A stretch of DNA of 64,000 bases from Sporosarcina sp. ZBG7A (GTDB lineage Bacteria; Bacillota; Bacilli; Bacillales_A; Planococcaceae). The DNA is taken from positions 1 to 64,000 of the forward strand of contig NZ_JWIB01000031.1 of NCBI RefSeq assembly GCF_000813425.1. Direction: 5' to 3'. How positions within the stretch are numbered: the first letter of the stretch is position 1; every line of letters starts with the position of its first letter. Below, one piece after another: positions 42,910 through 50,651 of this stretch. The notes beneath the pieces were generated by a model, which saw only the letters and a program-made list of their open reading frames with translations, was not told the DNA's origin and made no database searches. Position numbers and translations under genes: made by a program.

Positions 42910-43281
42910 TTATTCAATCCGATATCTATATTGCCCTGCTTTTGCACGCTCCACATCTATAAACTGCACGCCATACTCAATCACATCATTTATATACAAC
43001 TGATTATCCTTGGCTAACGCTCGCACGCTTTCCAGCAACTGCTTATCATACGTCGTTTTATACTGGATTCGGTCTTTAGGTCGCGTTTCTTTATTGAATG
43101 TAATTGCATCTTGCTGCAATACGTCTTTTAATCCATCTTCAAGCAAATAATTCACAAACGTTCCGTGCTGATCTGCTTGCTGTTTTAGTTGCTCCAAAAT
43201 CTCTTTGCTAATCGAAGTTCTAAATTTAACACGCGTCTCATCCGAAGTTTGTCTCAGCATTCCATTTTCATTGACCCACAT
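42910..43281 (-). CDS. protein with two ribbon-helix-helix-like repeats
   Basis: A 123-residue protein made of two similar 38-residue units, residues 18-55 (VKFRTSISKEILEQLKQQAD...) and 72-109 (IQYKTTYDKQLLESVRALAK...), 54 residues apart. Each has a short strand, then two helices around Asn and a Glu-x-Gly, the layout of Arc/MetJ-type ribbon-helix-helix DNA-binding domains. A single chain with two units could act as a built-in dimer. I do not recognise a named family. ATG 43281 lies 12 bases after AAGGAG. It is divergently placed from nothing obvious and may regulate itself. Confidence 0.6.
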   Translation of the reverse strand: MWVNENGMLRQTSDETRVKFRTSISKEILEQLKQQADQHGTFVNYLLEDGLKDVLQQDAITFNKETRPKDRIQYKTTYDKQLLESVRALAKDNQLYINDVIEYGVQFIDVERAKAGQYRYRIE

Positions 43282-43305
43282 AAGTCCAACAACTCCTTAA
43301 TCATT

Positions 43306-43340
43306 AGTAAAACCGGCAGATTGTTAGGCATCCGCCGGCT
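43306..43340 (-). terminator. terminator of the mod-GNAT transcript
   Basis: On the minus strand AGCCGGCGGA...TCTGCCGGTT folds with a 5-6 base GC stem, followed by TTTTAC. It lies 45 bases after the acetyltransferase stop. Confidence 0.6.
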
Positions 43341-43385
43341 GTTCGCATCTCTGTTCGCATACCCGTAAAAACGGCACTTTTCGCA

Positions 43386-43820
43386 TCAAAATTCCTTTTT
43401 GAACACGATACTCACTTTGCTGTAGTCCATTTTTTCCTCATAAAAATGATGTGCACTAGTACGTTGCAACCCTGAAGATAATGCAATCGATTCGTAATTG
43501 TGTTTTTTACCCCATTGCTCAACATGTGTAAGCAACTTATCGCCATAGCCCTTAGATCGAGCTGATTTGTCCGTCACTAAGTCACACACCCATAATGAGC
43601 GCCCGTAATAGAGTGTAATCATCGGTTTAAAGCCAATAACCGCTTTTAACTCGCCATTATCCCGTAATCCGAGCATCTGGTAACGTTCTTTTGCTTCAGA
43701 CTCATACACGAGTTCCAAGTACTCTTCCAGATCTAAATGTGTACGAAGCTGATTCATAATCGGAAAAGCTTCAATCAGTTCTTCTTCATTTGTCAGTGGA
43801 GCAATTGTAATTTCATCCAT
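43386..43820 (-). CDS. GNAT-family N-acetyltransferase
   Basis: A 144-residue acetyltransferase: the acetyl-CoA loop is TDKSARSKGYGDKLLTHVEQW and motif B is ALSSGLQRTSAHHFYEEKMDY. Substrate unknown. ATG 43820 has GGAGGCGATT upstream. It starts 26 bases after the modC stop in the same direction with no terminator between, so it is probably the last gene of the molybdate operon, though a functional link is not obvious. Confidence 0.85.
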   Translation of the reverse strand: MDEITIAPLTNEEELIEAFPIMNQLRTHLDLEEYLELVYESEAKERYQMLGLRDNGELKAVIGFKPMITLYYGRSLWVCDLVTDKSARSKGYGDKLLTHVEQWGKKHNYESIALSSGLQRTSAHHFYEEKMDYSKVSIVFKKEF

Positions 43821-43846
43821 AGGAATCGCCTCCGGAACCCCGTCAC

Positions 43847-44518
43847 TTAGTGCACTAGGGTTTCTTTCATTGTTCCACGACTCTCATTGACAAGCAAGCC
43901 CTTTTTCAAATGGAGCACCCGATCCCCTAATTTTTCAGCCTCTGATCGGCTATGAGTCACTATAAGGAATGGGATTTTCCATAATTCGTGTAACCGAAGT
44001 AACTCATCTTGACACTCTTCACGCGTTTCTTCATCCAAAGCGGATAATGGTTCGTCCAATAGAAGCAAATCAGGCTCTGTGGCAAGCGCACGAGCAAGAG
44101 CAACCCGTTGTTTCTCCCCGCCAGAAATCTGATGAGGATACTTGTCCAACAAATGGCTAATGCCAAGCACCGTCAGTAATTGTTCGATGATAAAACCTGT
44201 CGTCGCAGTAGTCTGCTTATGAAGGCCGTAGTAAATATTGCGCTCGACTGTCATATGTGGAAACAACGCATAATCTTGAAATAAGTACCCAATATTACGG
44301 GATCGCGCGGGTAACGAGTTCTTTTTCCCACTAAAAAAACTCTTTCCATTGAGCGTAATAATTCCGCTGTCGGGTTCAGTCAGTCCAGCGATTGCTTGCA
44401 AAATAGACGTCTTCCCCGCTCCTGAAGACCCCGCCAGCACAATAATTTCGTTATGTGCTTGAAAACTGACATCTAGCTCGAAATGATTTAAGCGTTTCCT
44501 GATTGATACGTCTAACAT
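43847..44518 (-). CDS. modC: molybdate ABC transporter ATPase, short form
   Basis: A 223-residue ATPase: Walker A GSSGAGKTS, Q-loop YLFQDYALFPHM, signature ISGGEKQR, Walker B LLLLDEPLSALD and the switch His in VTHSRSEAE. It lacks the C-terminal Mop/TOBE domain of E. coli ModC (352 residues), so molybdate feedback on transport is unlikely. Identity comes from neighbouring modA and modB. ATG 44518 has AGGCGGGTGA upstream. It powers molybdate uptake for the molybdenum cofactor. Confidence 0.87.
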   Translation of the reverse strand: MLDVSIRKRLNHFELDVSFQAHNEIIVLAGSSGAGKTSILQAIAGLTEPDSGIITLNGKSFFSGKKNSLPARSRNIGYLFQDYALFPHMTVERNIYYGLHKQTTATTGFIIEQLLTVLGISHLLDKYPHQISGGEKQRVALARALATEPDLLLLDEPLSALDEETREECQDELLRLHELWKIPFLIVTHSRSEAEKLGDRVLHLKKGLLVNESRGTMKETLVH

Positions 44519-44530
44519 AGAATCACCCGC

Positions 44531-45211
44531 CTATCGTTTTTCGGAAGCAAATCGCCTCAAGTTCCGTTTACTCCACCAGTTTAACCATAAAATTGTACTG
44601 AAACCGAGCGCTGTAATAATGACAACCCAAAACGTCGCTTTCTCCATCTTCCCCGCTTCCACAGCAAAATAGATTGCCATTGGAATCGTATCCGTCTTAC
44701 CTGGTATGTATCCAGCTAGCATCAGCGTTGCACCGAATTCTCCAAGTCCTCTTGCAAAGGAAAGAACAAGTCCCGCCAACAATCCCGGCCATGCAAGCGG
44801 AAACGTGATGGTTCTAAAAACCCGCCACTCAGAAGCCCCCATCGTCCGCGCCGCATCTCCTAACTTATTGTCTAGACTATCAAAAGCTGCTGCTGCACTT
44901 TGGTACATGAGAGGAAAACTGACGACGACAGATGCAATGACTGCAGCCGTCCAAGTGAACACGATTTGGATATCGAACGTTTCGAGTAACCAGCTACCAA
45001 TCCAACCCTTTTTTCCGAATAAAATCAGCAAACCGAAGCCTACAACAGTCGGTGGTAAGACGAGCGGTAAAAGAAATAGTGATTCAAATATCGATTTCCC
45101 GAAAAATTGCCGTTTCGAAAAAAGGTGTGCCAGAAACACACCAAGCACGAACACGATAGCCGTGGAGATGACCGCCACCTTTACAGAAAGTAATAAAGGA
45201 CTTAAATTCAT
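44531..45211 (-). CDS. modB: molybdate ABC transporter permease
   Basis: A 226-residue inner-membrane permease with five helices. The EAA loop that docks to the ATPase reads AARTMGASEWRVFRTITFPLAWPG, and GEFGATLMLAG is typical of ModB/CysT-type permeases. ATG 45211 has AAAAGGAGG upstream. It lies 18 bases after modA and 12 before modC, in one operon. Confidence 0.93.
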   Translation of the reverse strand: MNLSPLLLSVKVAVISTAIVFVLGVFLAHLFSKRQFFGKSIFESLFLLPLVLPPTVVGFGLLILFGKKGWIGSWLLETFDIQIVFTWTAAVIASVVVSFPLMYQSAAAAFDSLDNKLGDAARTMGASEWRVFRTITFPLAWPGLLAGLVLSFARGLGEFGATLMLAGYIPGKTDTIPMAIYFAVEAGKMEKATFWVVIITALGFSTILWLNWWSKRNLRRFASEKR

Positions 45212-45229
45212 ATTGTCTACCTCCTTTTC

Positions 45230-46024
45230 TTACTTAAATCCGTACTTTGCTAGCGTTTCTTGACCTTGATCCCCTAATAATGCATCGAAAAACTGTTGTG
45301 CTTCCTCTACGTGCTTGGACTCTTTCAAAATAGCACCAGGATAGACAATCGGCTCATGCCAGCTAGGATCTGATTCCGCGATTACTTTCACTTTATCAGA
45401 AATAAACGCATCACTCGAATAGACAACACCGTAATCCGCATTCCCGAGTTCAACTTGCGTAAGCACTTGTCTTACATCTGAAGCAAGAACCAGCTTATCC
45501 TGCATCGGCTCCCATAATTTCAAATGCTCAAATACTTCTTTAGTATAACGACCAACTGGAACGCTTTCTGGTTCACCAATGACGAAATGATCAATAGAAG
45601 CAGGGTCAATCTCTTCGAAACTAGTAAGTGATGACTCTGAATCTTCATTTGCTATCAAAACTAACACATTTTCCGTAAAATCTGTCCGTGTTGATGCATC
45701 TAGTAAATCTTTATCCTCAAGAGTATCCATATCTTTTTTACTTGCAGATAAAAACACATCGGCAGGAGCTCCATTTTCAATTGAAGTGGCAAGCTTTCCA
45801 GAGCCGCCATACATGAACGTCAACTCTACGTTCTTATGCTCTTTTTCATAAGTTTTCTTAAAGTCATCCAATGCATCCGTTAAACTGGCTGCTGCAGAAA
45901 TGTGAAGTTCCACTTTATCCGTTTTACTAGTTCCATTACCTTCAGATGCTGGATTGTTATTTGAACAACCCACCAGTACTAGTAGTAAGGTTGCCATAAT
46001 AATCCCGATACGTATTTTATTCAA
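45230..46024 (-). CDS. modA: molybdate-binding lipoprotein
   Basis: A 264-residue substrate-binding lipoprotein (lipobox LLVLVGC). ModA features: SAAASLTDALDDF with the oxyanion-binding Ser, FMYGGSGKLATSIENGAPADVFLSA and the hinge VVYSSDAF. It captures molybdate or tungstate outside the cell. The start is TTG 46024 behind AAAGGGGAGAG. It heads the modABC operon and faces the regulator gene, with a repeat-rich control region between (46056-46159). Confidence 0.93.
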   Translation of the reverse strand: MNKIRIGIIMATLLLVLVGCSNNNPASEGNGTSKTDKVELHISAAASLTDALDDFKKTYEKEHKNVELTFMYGGSGKLATSIENGAPADVFLSASKKDMDTLEDKDLLDASTRTDFTENVLVLIANEDSESSLTSFEEIDPASIDHFVIGEPESVPVGRYTKEVFEHLKLWEPMQDKLVLASDVRQVLTQVELGNADYGVVYSSDAFISDKVKVIAESDPSWHEPIVYPGAILKESKHVEEAQQFFDALLGDQGQETLAKYGFK

Positions 46025-46055
46025 ACCGCTCTCCCCTTTACCATTTATATTTAAT

Positions 46056-46081
46056 TATAACTACATATAACTAGTTATAAC
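46056..46081. promoter_or_regulatory. three 10-bp-phased TATAAC sites (mod side)
   Basis: TATAAC occurs at 46056, 46066 and 46076, exactly one helical turn apart, so all copies face the same side of the DNA. A mirror array of GTTATA lies at 46134-46159. Probable operator of the modA operon. Confidence 0.55.
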
Positions 46082-46133
46082 ATAAGGGAACTCTCTTTAT
46101 CTATTTATAATTAAATAATTCTAACTATTGCTC

Positions 46134-46159
46134 GTTATATCTTGTTATATCTTATTATA
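46134..46159. promoter_or_regulatory. three 10-bp-phased GTTATA sites (regulator side)
   Basis: GTTATATCTT, GTTATATCTT and ATTATATCTA start at 46134, 46144 and 46154. GTTATA is the reverse complement of TATAAC, so this array is inverted relative to the one at 46056 and lies about 78 bases from it. Confidence 0.55.
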
Positions 46160-46218
46160 TCTATTGCAATAATTCTAAAAATAAGAGAAGATAGAAGATA
46201 GAAATGGGGGTATGTAGG

Positions 46219-47217
46219 TTGAATTCACACGATAAAGTTTCGTATACGACCGAAGATCTCGCTGACTTGCTTCAAGTCTCCAAGTTAACCGTGTATGACC
46301 TTATTAAAAAAGGGGAAATCGTTGCCTACCGAGTTGGTAGACAAATGCGAATTGACGCGTCTGACTTTGAAGCGTATAAAGAGCGTATGAAAGGTGGAAC
46401 CGATCGCCCTGTTGTGCAACCAACTCCTCCACAAGAATCTGAATCAGAATCTGTTGTACCAACTATCTTAAAGAAACAGTCTATCCCCCATCTCCCACAA
46501 CCACGTACCTTGCAACACGTAATCATCAGCGGTCAGGATGTAACACTCGACCTTTTGGCAAACGCAATCACAGCTACATCTAGTAACTATCGAACTCTTC
46601 GTTCTCACACTGGCAGTTTGAACAGTTTGCTCGCACTCGTTCAGGGAGAAGCAGATCTCGTCAGTACCCATCTTTTTGATGGAGATACAGGTTCCTATAA
46701 CATACCGTACATTCGAAGGATCCTAATTGGACGCGAATATACTGTTGTTAACTTACTCTCCCGTTCAGCCGGTTTTTACGTACAACCAGGAAATCCAAAG
46801 AATATTAGGAGTTGGCGTGATTTAAACCGTAAAGATATTCAAATCGTCAATCGTGAACTAGGATCTGGAATTCGAGTATTAACGGATGAACGACTACGAC
46901 TGGAAGGCATTCTACCAAAGACGATATCAGGCTATGAGAATATCGAAATGAACCACTTAGCGGTAGCAAGTAAAGTTGCAGCCGGAGAAGCAGATATTGG
47001 TGTTGGGATTGAAAAGAATGCACACCTAGTGAATGTAGATTATATCCCCATGACGGAAGAACAATATGACCTAGTCATGATCAAGCGTGAAGACAACCAA
47101 GCATTGCGCGAAACAGTTTTGAACATCTTGCAGTCCGAGTCTTTCAAGAAAGAACTCTCTTCTATTCACGGATATGACTTCTCTCAAATGGGGCGAATTT
47201 TATACGATACCCCATAA
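46219..47217 (+). CDS. molybdate-responsive regulator: HTH plus PBP-like domain (YvgK-like)
   Basis: A 332-residue two-domain protein. Residues 5-55 are an excisionase/MerR-type helix-turn-helix (YTTEDLADLLQVSKLTVYDLIKKGEIVAYRVGRQ read in parts), and from about residue 95 a periplasmic-binding-protein-like domain runs to the end (GSLNSLLALVQGEADLVSTHLFD, IVNRELGSGIRVLTDE, AAGEADIGVGIE). B. subtilis YvgK, next to the molybdate genes yvgL-yvgM, has the same architecture. It should bind molybdate in the cytoplasm and control modABC. TTG 46219 follows GGGGG with 8 bases; ATG 46204 is an alternative without a clear site. Confidence 0.82.
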   Translation: MNSHDKVSYTTEDLADLLQVSKLTVYDLIKKGEIVAYRVGRQMRIDASDFEAYKERMKGGTDRPVVQPTPPQESESESVVPTILKKQSIPHLPQPRTLQHVIISGQDVTLDLLANAITATSSNYRTLRSHTGSLNSLLALVQGEADLVSTHLFDGDTGSYNIPYIRRILIGREYTVVNLLSRSAGFYVQPGNPKNIRSWRDLNRKDIQIVNRELGSGIRVLTDERLRLEGILPKTISGYENIEMNHLAVASKVAAGEADIGVGIEKNAHLVNVDYIPMTEEQYDLVMIKREDNQALRETVLNILQSESFKKELSSIHGYDFSQMGRILYDTP

Positions 47218-47249
47218 AGCACTCTTTCTAATTAGAAAGAGTGCTTTAT
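47214..47249 (+). terminator. terminator after the molybdate regulator gene
   Basis: A perfect 16-base stem (ATAAAGCACTCTTTCT with AGAAAGAGTGCTTTAT) around AATT, overlapping the stop codon. Confidence 0.9.
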
Positions 47250-47251
47250 TC

Positions 47252-47282
47252 TCAACTTTACATAATACTATTATTGTAACTT
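47252..47282. repeat. left copy of a 30-bp direct repeat flanking the TetR cassette
   Basis: TCAACTTTACATAATA is identical to 49304-49319, and the match continues with few differences through TATTATTGTAACTT. The copies are 2,052 bases apart and bracket tetR, the oxidoreductase gene and a dehydrogenase relic. Confidence 0.7.
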
Positions 47283-47419
47283 AAAATGTCACACTCCCCT
47301 CCTACACCAATCATCGAAATTTAAAAACGAGTTTAATTCTTTACCGACCGTTCTTAAAATGATATCTTTAGAATGAAATTTAGTAAGTGGTTCTATAAAC
47401 TTTGAAAGTGAGGGATAAA

Positions 47420-47995
47420 ATGGCTAGAAGCAAAGAATTTAATGAAAATGAAGTATTGCAGAAAGCCATGGAGCTCTTTTGGAAGCAAGGTTATGAGAAA
47501 ACTTCAATGCAAGATTTAGTTGAGTATATGGGAATTCATCGCCGTAGCATTTATGATACGTTTGGAGACAAGCATTCATTGTTCGTGAAAACACTGCAAC
47601 GCTATGACAACCAAATCGAGGCAAAAATCACTACTCACGTAAATACACAGGAGTCTCCTTGTAAAGCGATCCGCCAGCTGTTCATGTTAGCTATATTGCG
47701 TGATGAACTTGAGCCTGTAGGTTGTTTAGCCGTGAATTCTGCTGTAGAACTTTCCTTGCATGATTTTGAAGTGAGAGAACTAGTATCCAATAGTTTTTCT
47801 AAAACAGAGCAGCTTCTATACGCTCTAGTACAGAAAGGTCAAAAAACTGGTGAAGTATCCTCTCAGTTTGAAGCGAAAAAACTTTCAGATCTGCTTCATA
47901 ATTCCTTAGTTGGATTGCGTGTCTTGGCGAAAACAACAAACGACAAGAAAAAACTTGAAGGCATTATAGATATGACACTTTCTATGTTAAAGTAA
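47420..47995 (+). CDS. TetR-family transcriptional repressor
   Basis: A 191-residue regulator with an N-terminal TetR helix-turn-helix: VLQKAMELFWKQGYEKTSMQDLVEYMGIHRRSIYDTFGDK read in parts, where IHRRSIYDTFGDK is the recognition helix. The C-terminal domain resembles the YxaF/AcrR type (EPVGCLAVNSAVEL, then a final LEGIIDMTLSML). Its ligand is not known. ATG 47420 follows GAGGGATAA. A neighbouring oxidoreductase gene and three AGAATG/CGTTCT-type operators suggest local control. Confidence 0.88.
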   Translation: MARSKEFNENEVLQKAMELFWKQGYEKTSMQDLVEYMGIHRRSIYDTFGDKHSLFVKTLQRYDNQIEAKITTHVNTQESPCKAIRQLFMLAILRDELEPVGCLAVNSAVELSLHDFEVRELVSNSFSKTEQLLYALVQKGQKTGEVSSQFEAKKLSDLLHNSLVGLRVLAKTTNDKKKLEGIIDMTLSMLK

Positions 47996-48014
47996 TTTCT
48001 TTTATACCTATTTT

Positions 48015-48028
48015 AGAATGCTCGTTCT
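48015..48028. promoter_or_regulatory. TetR operator before the oxidoreductase gene
   Basis: AGAATGCTCGTTCT is a 14-base imperfect palindrome between tetR and the oxidoreductase gene. A sister site AGAATGGTCGTTCT is at 49186, and a half-similar GACCGTTCTTAA at 47346 lies before tetR. A -10 TATAAT is near 48068. Confidence 0.65.
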
Positions 48029-48115
48029 TGAACAGGTCTTCTCAACCCATTTCTAAGCTACACCTACTATAATAGGTGAAAATACACCACCTAAAAACCA
48101 ATGGAGGTTGACAAC

Positions 48116-49114
48116 ATGAAATCGTTCGTACTTAACGAATATGGGGACTTTCCTTTACACTCTACATTAATTCCTGTGCCAGAAATTAATGAATATGAGG
48201 TACTTGCTGAAATTCGCTCTGCAAGCGTGAATCCACTAGATTCCAAGATCAGAAAAGGTGAACTCAAGCTTATCCTGAAATATGATATGCCTTTAGTCCT
48301 CGGAAACGATTTTGCTGGAATTGTAACGAAAGTAGGTGCAAAAGTAACCCGCTTTAAAATTGGTGATGAGGTCTATGGACGTCCTCGTGACAGCAAGACT
48401 GGAACATTTGCTGAATTCATTGCAGTGCATGAGGATGATATCGCGTTAAAACCTAAAAATTTAAGTTTTGAGGAAGCGGCTTCCATCCCTCTCGTTGGAT
48501 TAACATCTTATCAAGCACTCCATGACGTCTTAGGGTTGCGTAATGGACAAAAGGTATTGATCCATGCAGGTTCAGGAGGAGTTGGGACCTTTGCAATTCA
48601 ACTGGCAAAGCTAATGGGAGCATATGTCGCAACAACTGTCAGTGAAGCCGGGATTGACTTGGTGAACACTTTAGGTGCTGATGAAATCGTCAACTATAAA
48701 GAAGAGCAATTCGAAGATATCTTGAAAGACTTTGATGCCGTATTTGATACTCAAGGTGGCGTAACTCTTGAAAAGTCGTTCAATGTGTTAAAAAAAGGCG
48801 GTAAAATCGTATCTGTTTCAGGATTGCCAACCGCTCGCTTTGCTAAAGAACAGGGATTAGGTTTTGTGAAAACTAAACTATTCGCAGTAGCGAGTCAGAA
48901 ACTAAATAGGCTAGGAAAAAAGCACAATGTTGACTACACGTTCCTATTTATGAAATCCAATGGTGAGCAGTTGCAGCTTCTTACTCAATATATTGAATCC
49001 GGAGAAATTCTGCCGGTTTTGGATCGGGTATTCCCTTTTGAAGAAACAGCAAACGCTGTCGAGTATTCGGAGACTGGTAGAGCGAAAGGAAAAATCATTG
49101 TAAATATCAAGTAA
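48116..49114 (+). CDS. zinc-free MDR-family NADP-dependent oxidoreductase
   Basis: A 332-residue quinone-reductase-type alcohol dehydrogenase superfamily protein: ALVNPLD-like SASVNPLDSKIRKG near the start, PLVLGNDFAGIV, and the nucleotide-binding AGSGGVGTFAIQLAKLMGA. The zinc-ligand cysteines are absent. It likely reduces quinones or unsaturated aldehydes with NADPH. ATG 48116 follows GGAGG by 8 bases. It lies downstream of tetR with a palindromic operator between, so it should be induced when TetR is released. Confidence 0.9.
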   Translation: MKSFVLNEYGDFPLHSTLIPVPEINEYEVLAEIRSASVNPLDSKIRKGELKLILKYDMPLVLGNDFAGIVTKVGAKVTRFKIGDEVYGRPRDSKTGTFAEFIAVHEDDIALKPKNLSFEEAASIPLVGLTSYQALHDVLGLRNGQKVLIHAGSGGVGTFAIQLAKLMGAYVATTVSEAGIDLVNTLGADEIVNYKEEQFEDILKDFDAVFDTQGGVTLEKSFNVLKKGGKIVSVSGLPTARFAKEQGLGFVKTKLFAVASQKLNRLGKKHNVDYTFLFMKSNGEQLQLLTQYIESGEILPVLDRVFPFEETANAVEYSETGRAKGKIIVNIK

Positions 49115-49185
49115 TCACTCTCTTTATGAATGCGACCTATTTGTAGTATATTTCACTCACTATGCAATATCTTTTTTAATTAATT

Positions 49186-49199
49186 AGAATGGTCGTTCT
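49186..49199. promoter_or_regulatory. TetR operator before the dehydrogenase relic
   Basis: AGAATGGTCGTTCT, in the larger palindrome ATTAGAATGGTCGTTCTAAAT; agrees with the site at 48015 at 13 of 14 positions. Confidence 0.65.
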
Positions 49200-49241
49200 A
49201 AAATATATTTAAATTTAAACACCAAGGGGAATTTGATATAG

Positions 49242-49303
49242 GATCTTTCAAAACAAATAGCCTTCGTTTCCGGTGTAAATAGAAGCTTAGGGAGTTTTCT
49301 ATA
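49242..49303 (+). pseudogene. N-terminal relic of a short-chain dehydrogenase
   Basis: The frame gives DLSKQIAFVSGVNRSLGSFLY: the KQIAFVTGANRGIG opening of SDR enzymes with the glycine-rich NAD(P) loop. An in-frame TAG at 49239-49241 precedes it and no start remains. The frame is cut by the right copy of the direct repeat at 49304. A ribosome site AAGGGG remains upstream, after a TetR operator. Confidence 0.6.
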
Positions 49304-49335
49304 TCAACTTTACATAATATTATTATGGTAAACTT
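49304..49335. repeat. right copy of the 30-bp direct repeat
   Basis: TCAACTTTACATAATATTAT...GTAAACTT repeats 47252-47282 and replaces the rest of the dehydrogenase gene, which suggests that a deletion or recombination event took place here. Confidence 0.7.
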
Positions 49336-49340
49336 GATAT

Positions 49341-49374
49341 AAAAAAAACAGCCCTGCATTTAAGCACGACTGTT
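49341..49374 (-). terminator. terminator of the LCP-AI-2E permease operon
   Basis: On the minus strand AACAGTCGTGC pairs with GCAGGGCTGTT, followed by TTTTTTTT. Confidence 0.8.
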
Positions 49375-49381
49375 CTGACAG

Positions 49382-50614
49382 TTACTCTTTATTTTCATAA
49401 TTCGGGCGTTCATAATGCATACGGACATCGACTTCATATTTGTTATAACGAACTTTCAGTAGCTGGAACAAATGTGTAACAAAGACTTTGAGTAACGCAT
49501 AACCAGGTATCCCTAAGATGACACCCGCCACACCAAATAACGAACCTGCCGTCAACAAGACGAAAATGATGGTAATTGGATGAATATGAAGGGTTTTCCC
49601 CATGATTTGAGGTGAAATGAACTTCCCTTCAACCAACTGAACCACAGTCCAAACAATCGCAAGTTTCACAATCATGAATGGTGAAGTAACAATCGCAATG
49701 ATGAGTGCCGGTGTAATAGCAATTACGGGACCGAGATATGGTACCACACTCGTGAACATGGCAAGGACACCGAGCAATAGAGCGTATTTCAAATCGATGA
49801 TTAAGAAACCGATAGTCACCATCGTACCAATACACATTGCAACAAGAATTTGACCTTGGATATACGCGCTAATCTGATGGTCTGCATCACTTAAAATCGA
49901 CTGGGCATCATCACGCATTCTCGGTGGTAATAACCTAATTACGTATTTCGGTAGATTATCCCCATCCTTTAAGAGATAAAACAAGATGAATGGGACAGTA
50001 ACGATTGAGAGGATGATTCCAGTCAGCGTAGAGATAAACGTCGTCAAACCGGATGCAATGCCGCCAAGAGCATCTGCAACCATCTGACCGATATTTTCAA
50101 GACCCGAATCCAGCAACTCTTTCGCATTAATGTCTAACTGGTTGTAATATGGCGCAAATAAGGAATTACTGAAAAAGGAATCGAGTGTGAGAATGAGTTG
50201 ATTGAAGTAAGTCGGGAACTCATCGACGAGTTTCCAAAATTGTAATTTCAAAAAAGGTAAGACAAGAAATACGAGCAATGTGATGAGTCCAACAGCTGTC
50301 AGGAAAATAATGAGGATGCCCCAAACTTTAGGGATTTTTATTTTTTCTATCAGCTTTAAGAGAGGACGCAGCAAATAATATAGAATTGTCGCTAAAATGA
50401 TCGGTAACACCACTGTTGAGAACAGTACTTGAATCGGATAAAAGATGAACGATACCTTATCGAAGATCATAACGTTCAAACCGACAAGCAATACTACAAA
50501 TAGTATGAAGAGTGTGGTCTTGCCTCCTAAGAACCGAATAATCCGGTTTTTAGGAGGAATACCATATTCATCATCCTGCTCAAAGTTCTCATGTACTTCC
50601 CTCTTACTAGCCAA
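49382..50614 (-). CDS. AI-2E family (PerM-like) membrane permease
   Basis: A 410-residue protein with about eight helices: two at the N-terminus (TTLFILFVVLLVGLNVMIF and the VLPIILATILYYLLRPLL region), a central soluble stretch, then four to five more ending LFGVAGVILGIPGYALLKV. The family includes E. coli TqsA and Na+/H+ antiporters of halophiles, so the substrate is open. TTG 50614 follows AAGGAG by 8 bases; a GTG three codons earlier overlaps the site. It lies 37 bases after the LCP gene in the same direction. Confidence 0.85.
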   Translation of the reverse strand: MASKREVHENFEQDDEYGIPPKNRIIRFLGGKTTLFILFVVLLVGLNVMIFDKVSFIFYPIQVLFSTVVLPIILATILYYLLRPLLKLIEKIKIPKVWGILIIFLTAVGLITLLVFLVLPFLKLQFWKLVDEFPTYFNQLILTLDSFFSNSLFAPYYNQLDINAKELLDSGLENIGQMVADALGGIASGLTTFISTLTGIILSIVTVPFILFYLLKDGDNLPKYVIRLLPPRMRDDAQSILSDADHQISAYIQGQILVAMCIGTMVTIGFLIIDLKYALLLGVLAMFTSVVPYLGPVIAITPALIIAIVTSPFMIVKLAIVWTVVQLVEGKFISPQIMGKTLHIHPITIIFVLLTAGSLFGVAGVILGIPGYALLKVFVTHLFQLLKVRYNKYEVDVRMHYERPNYENKE

Positions 50615-50651
50615 ATCCCCCACTCCTTCAAATTCTAAAGATGTTTTTCTA

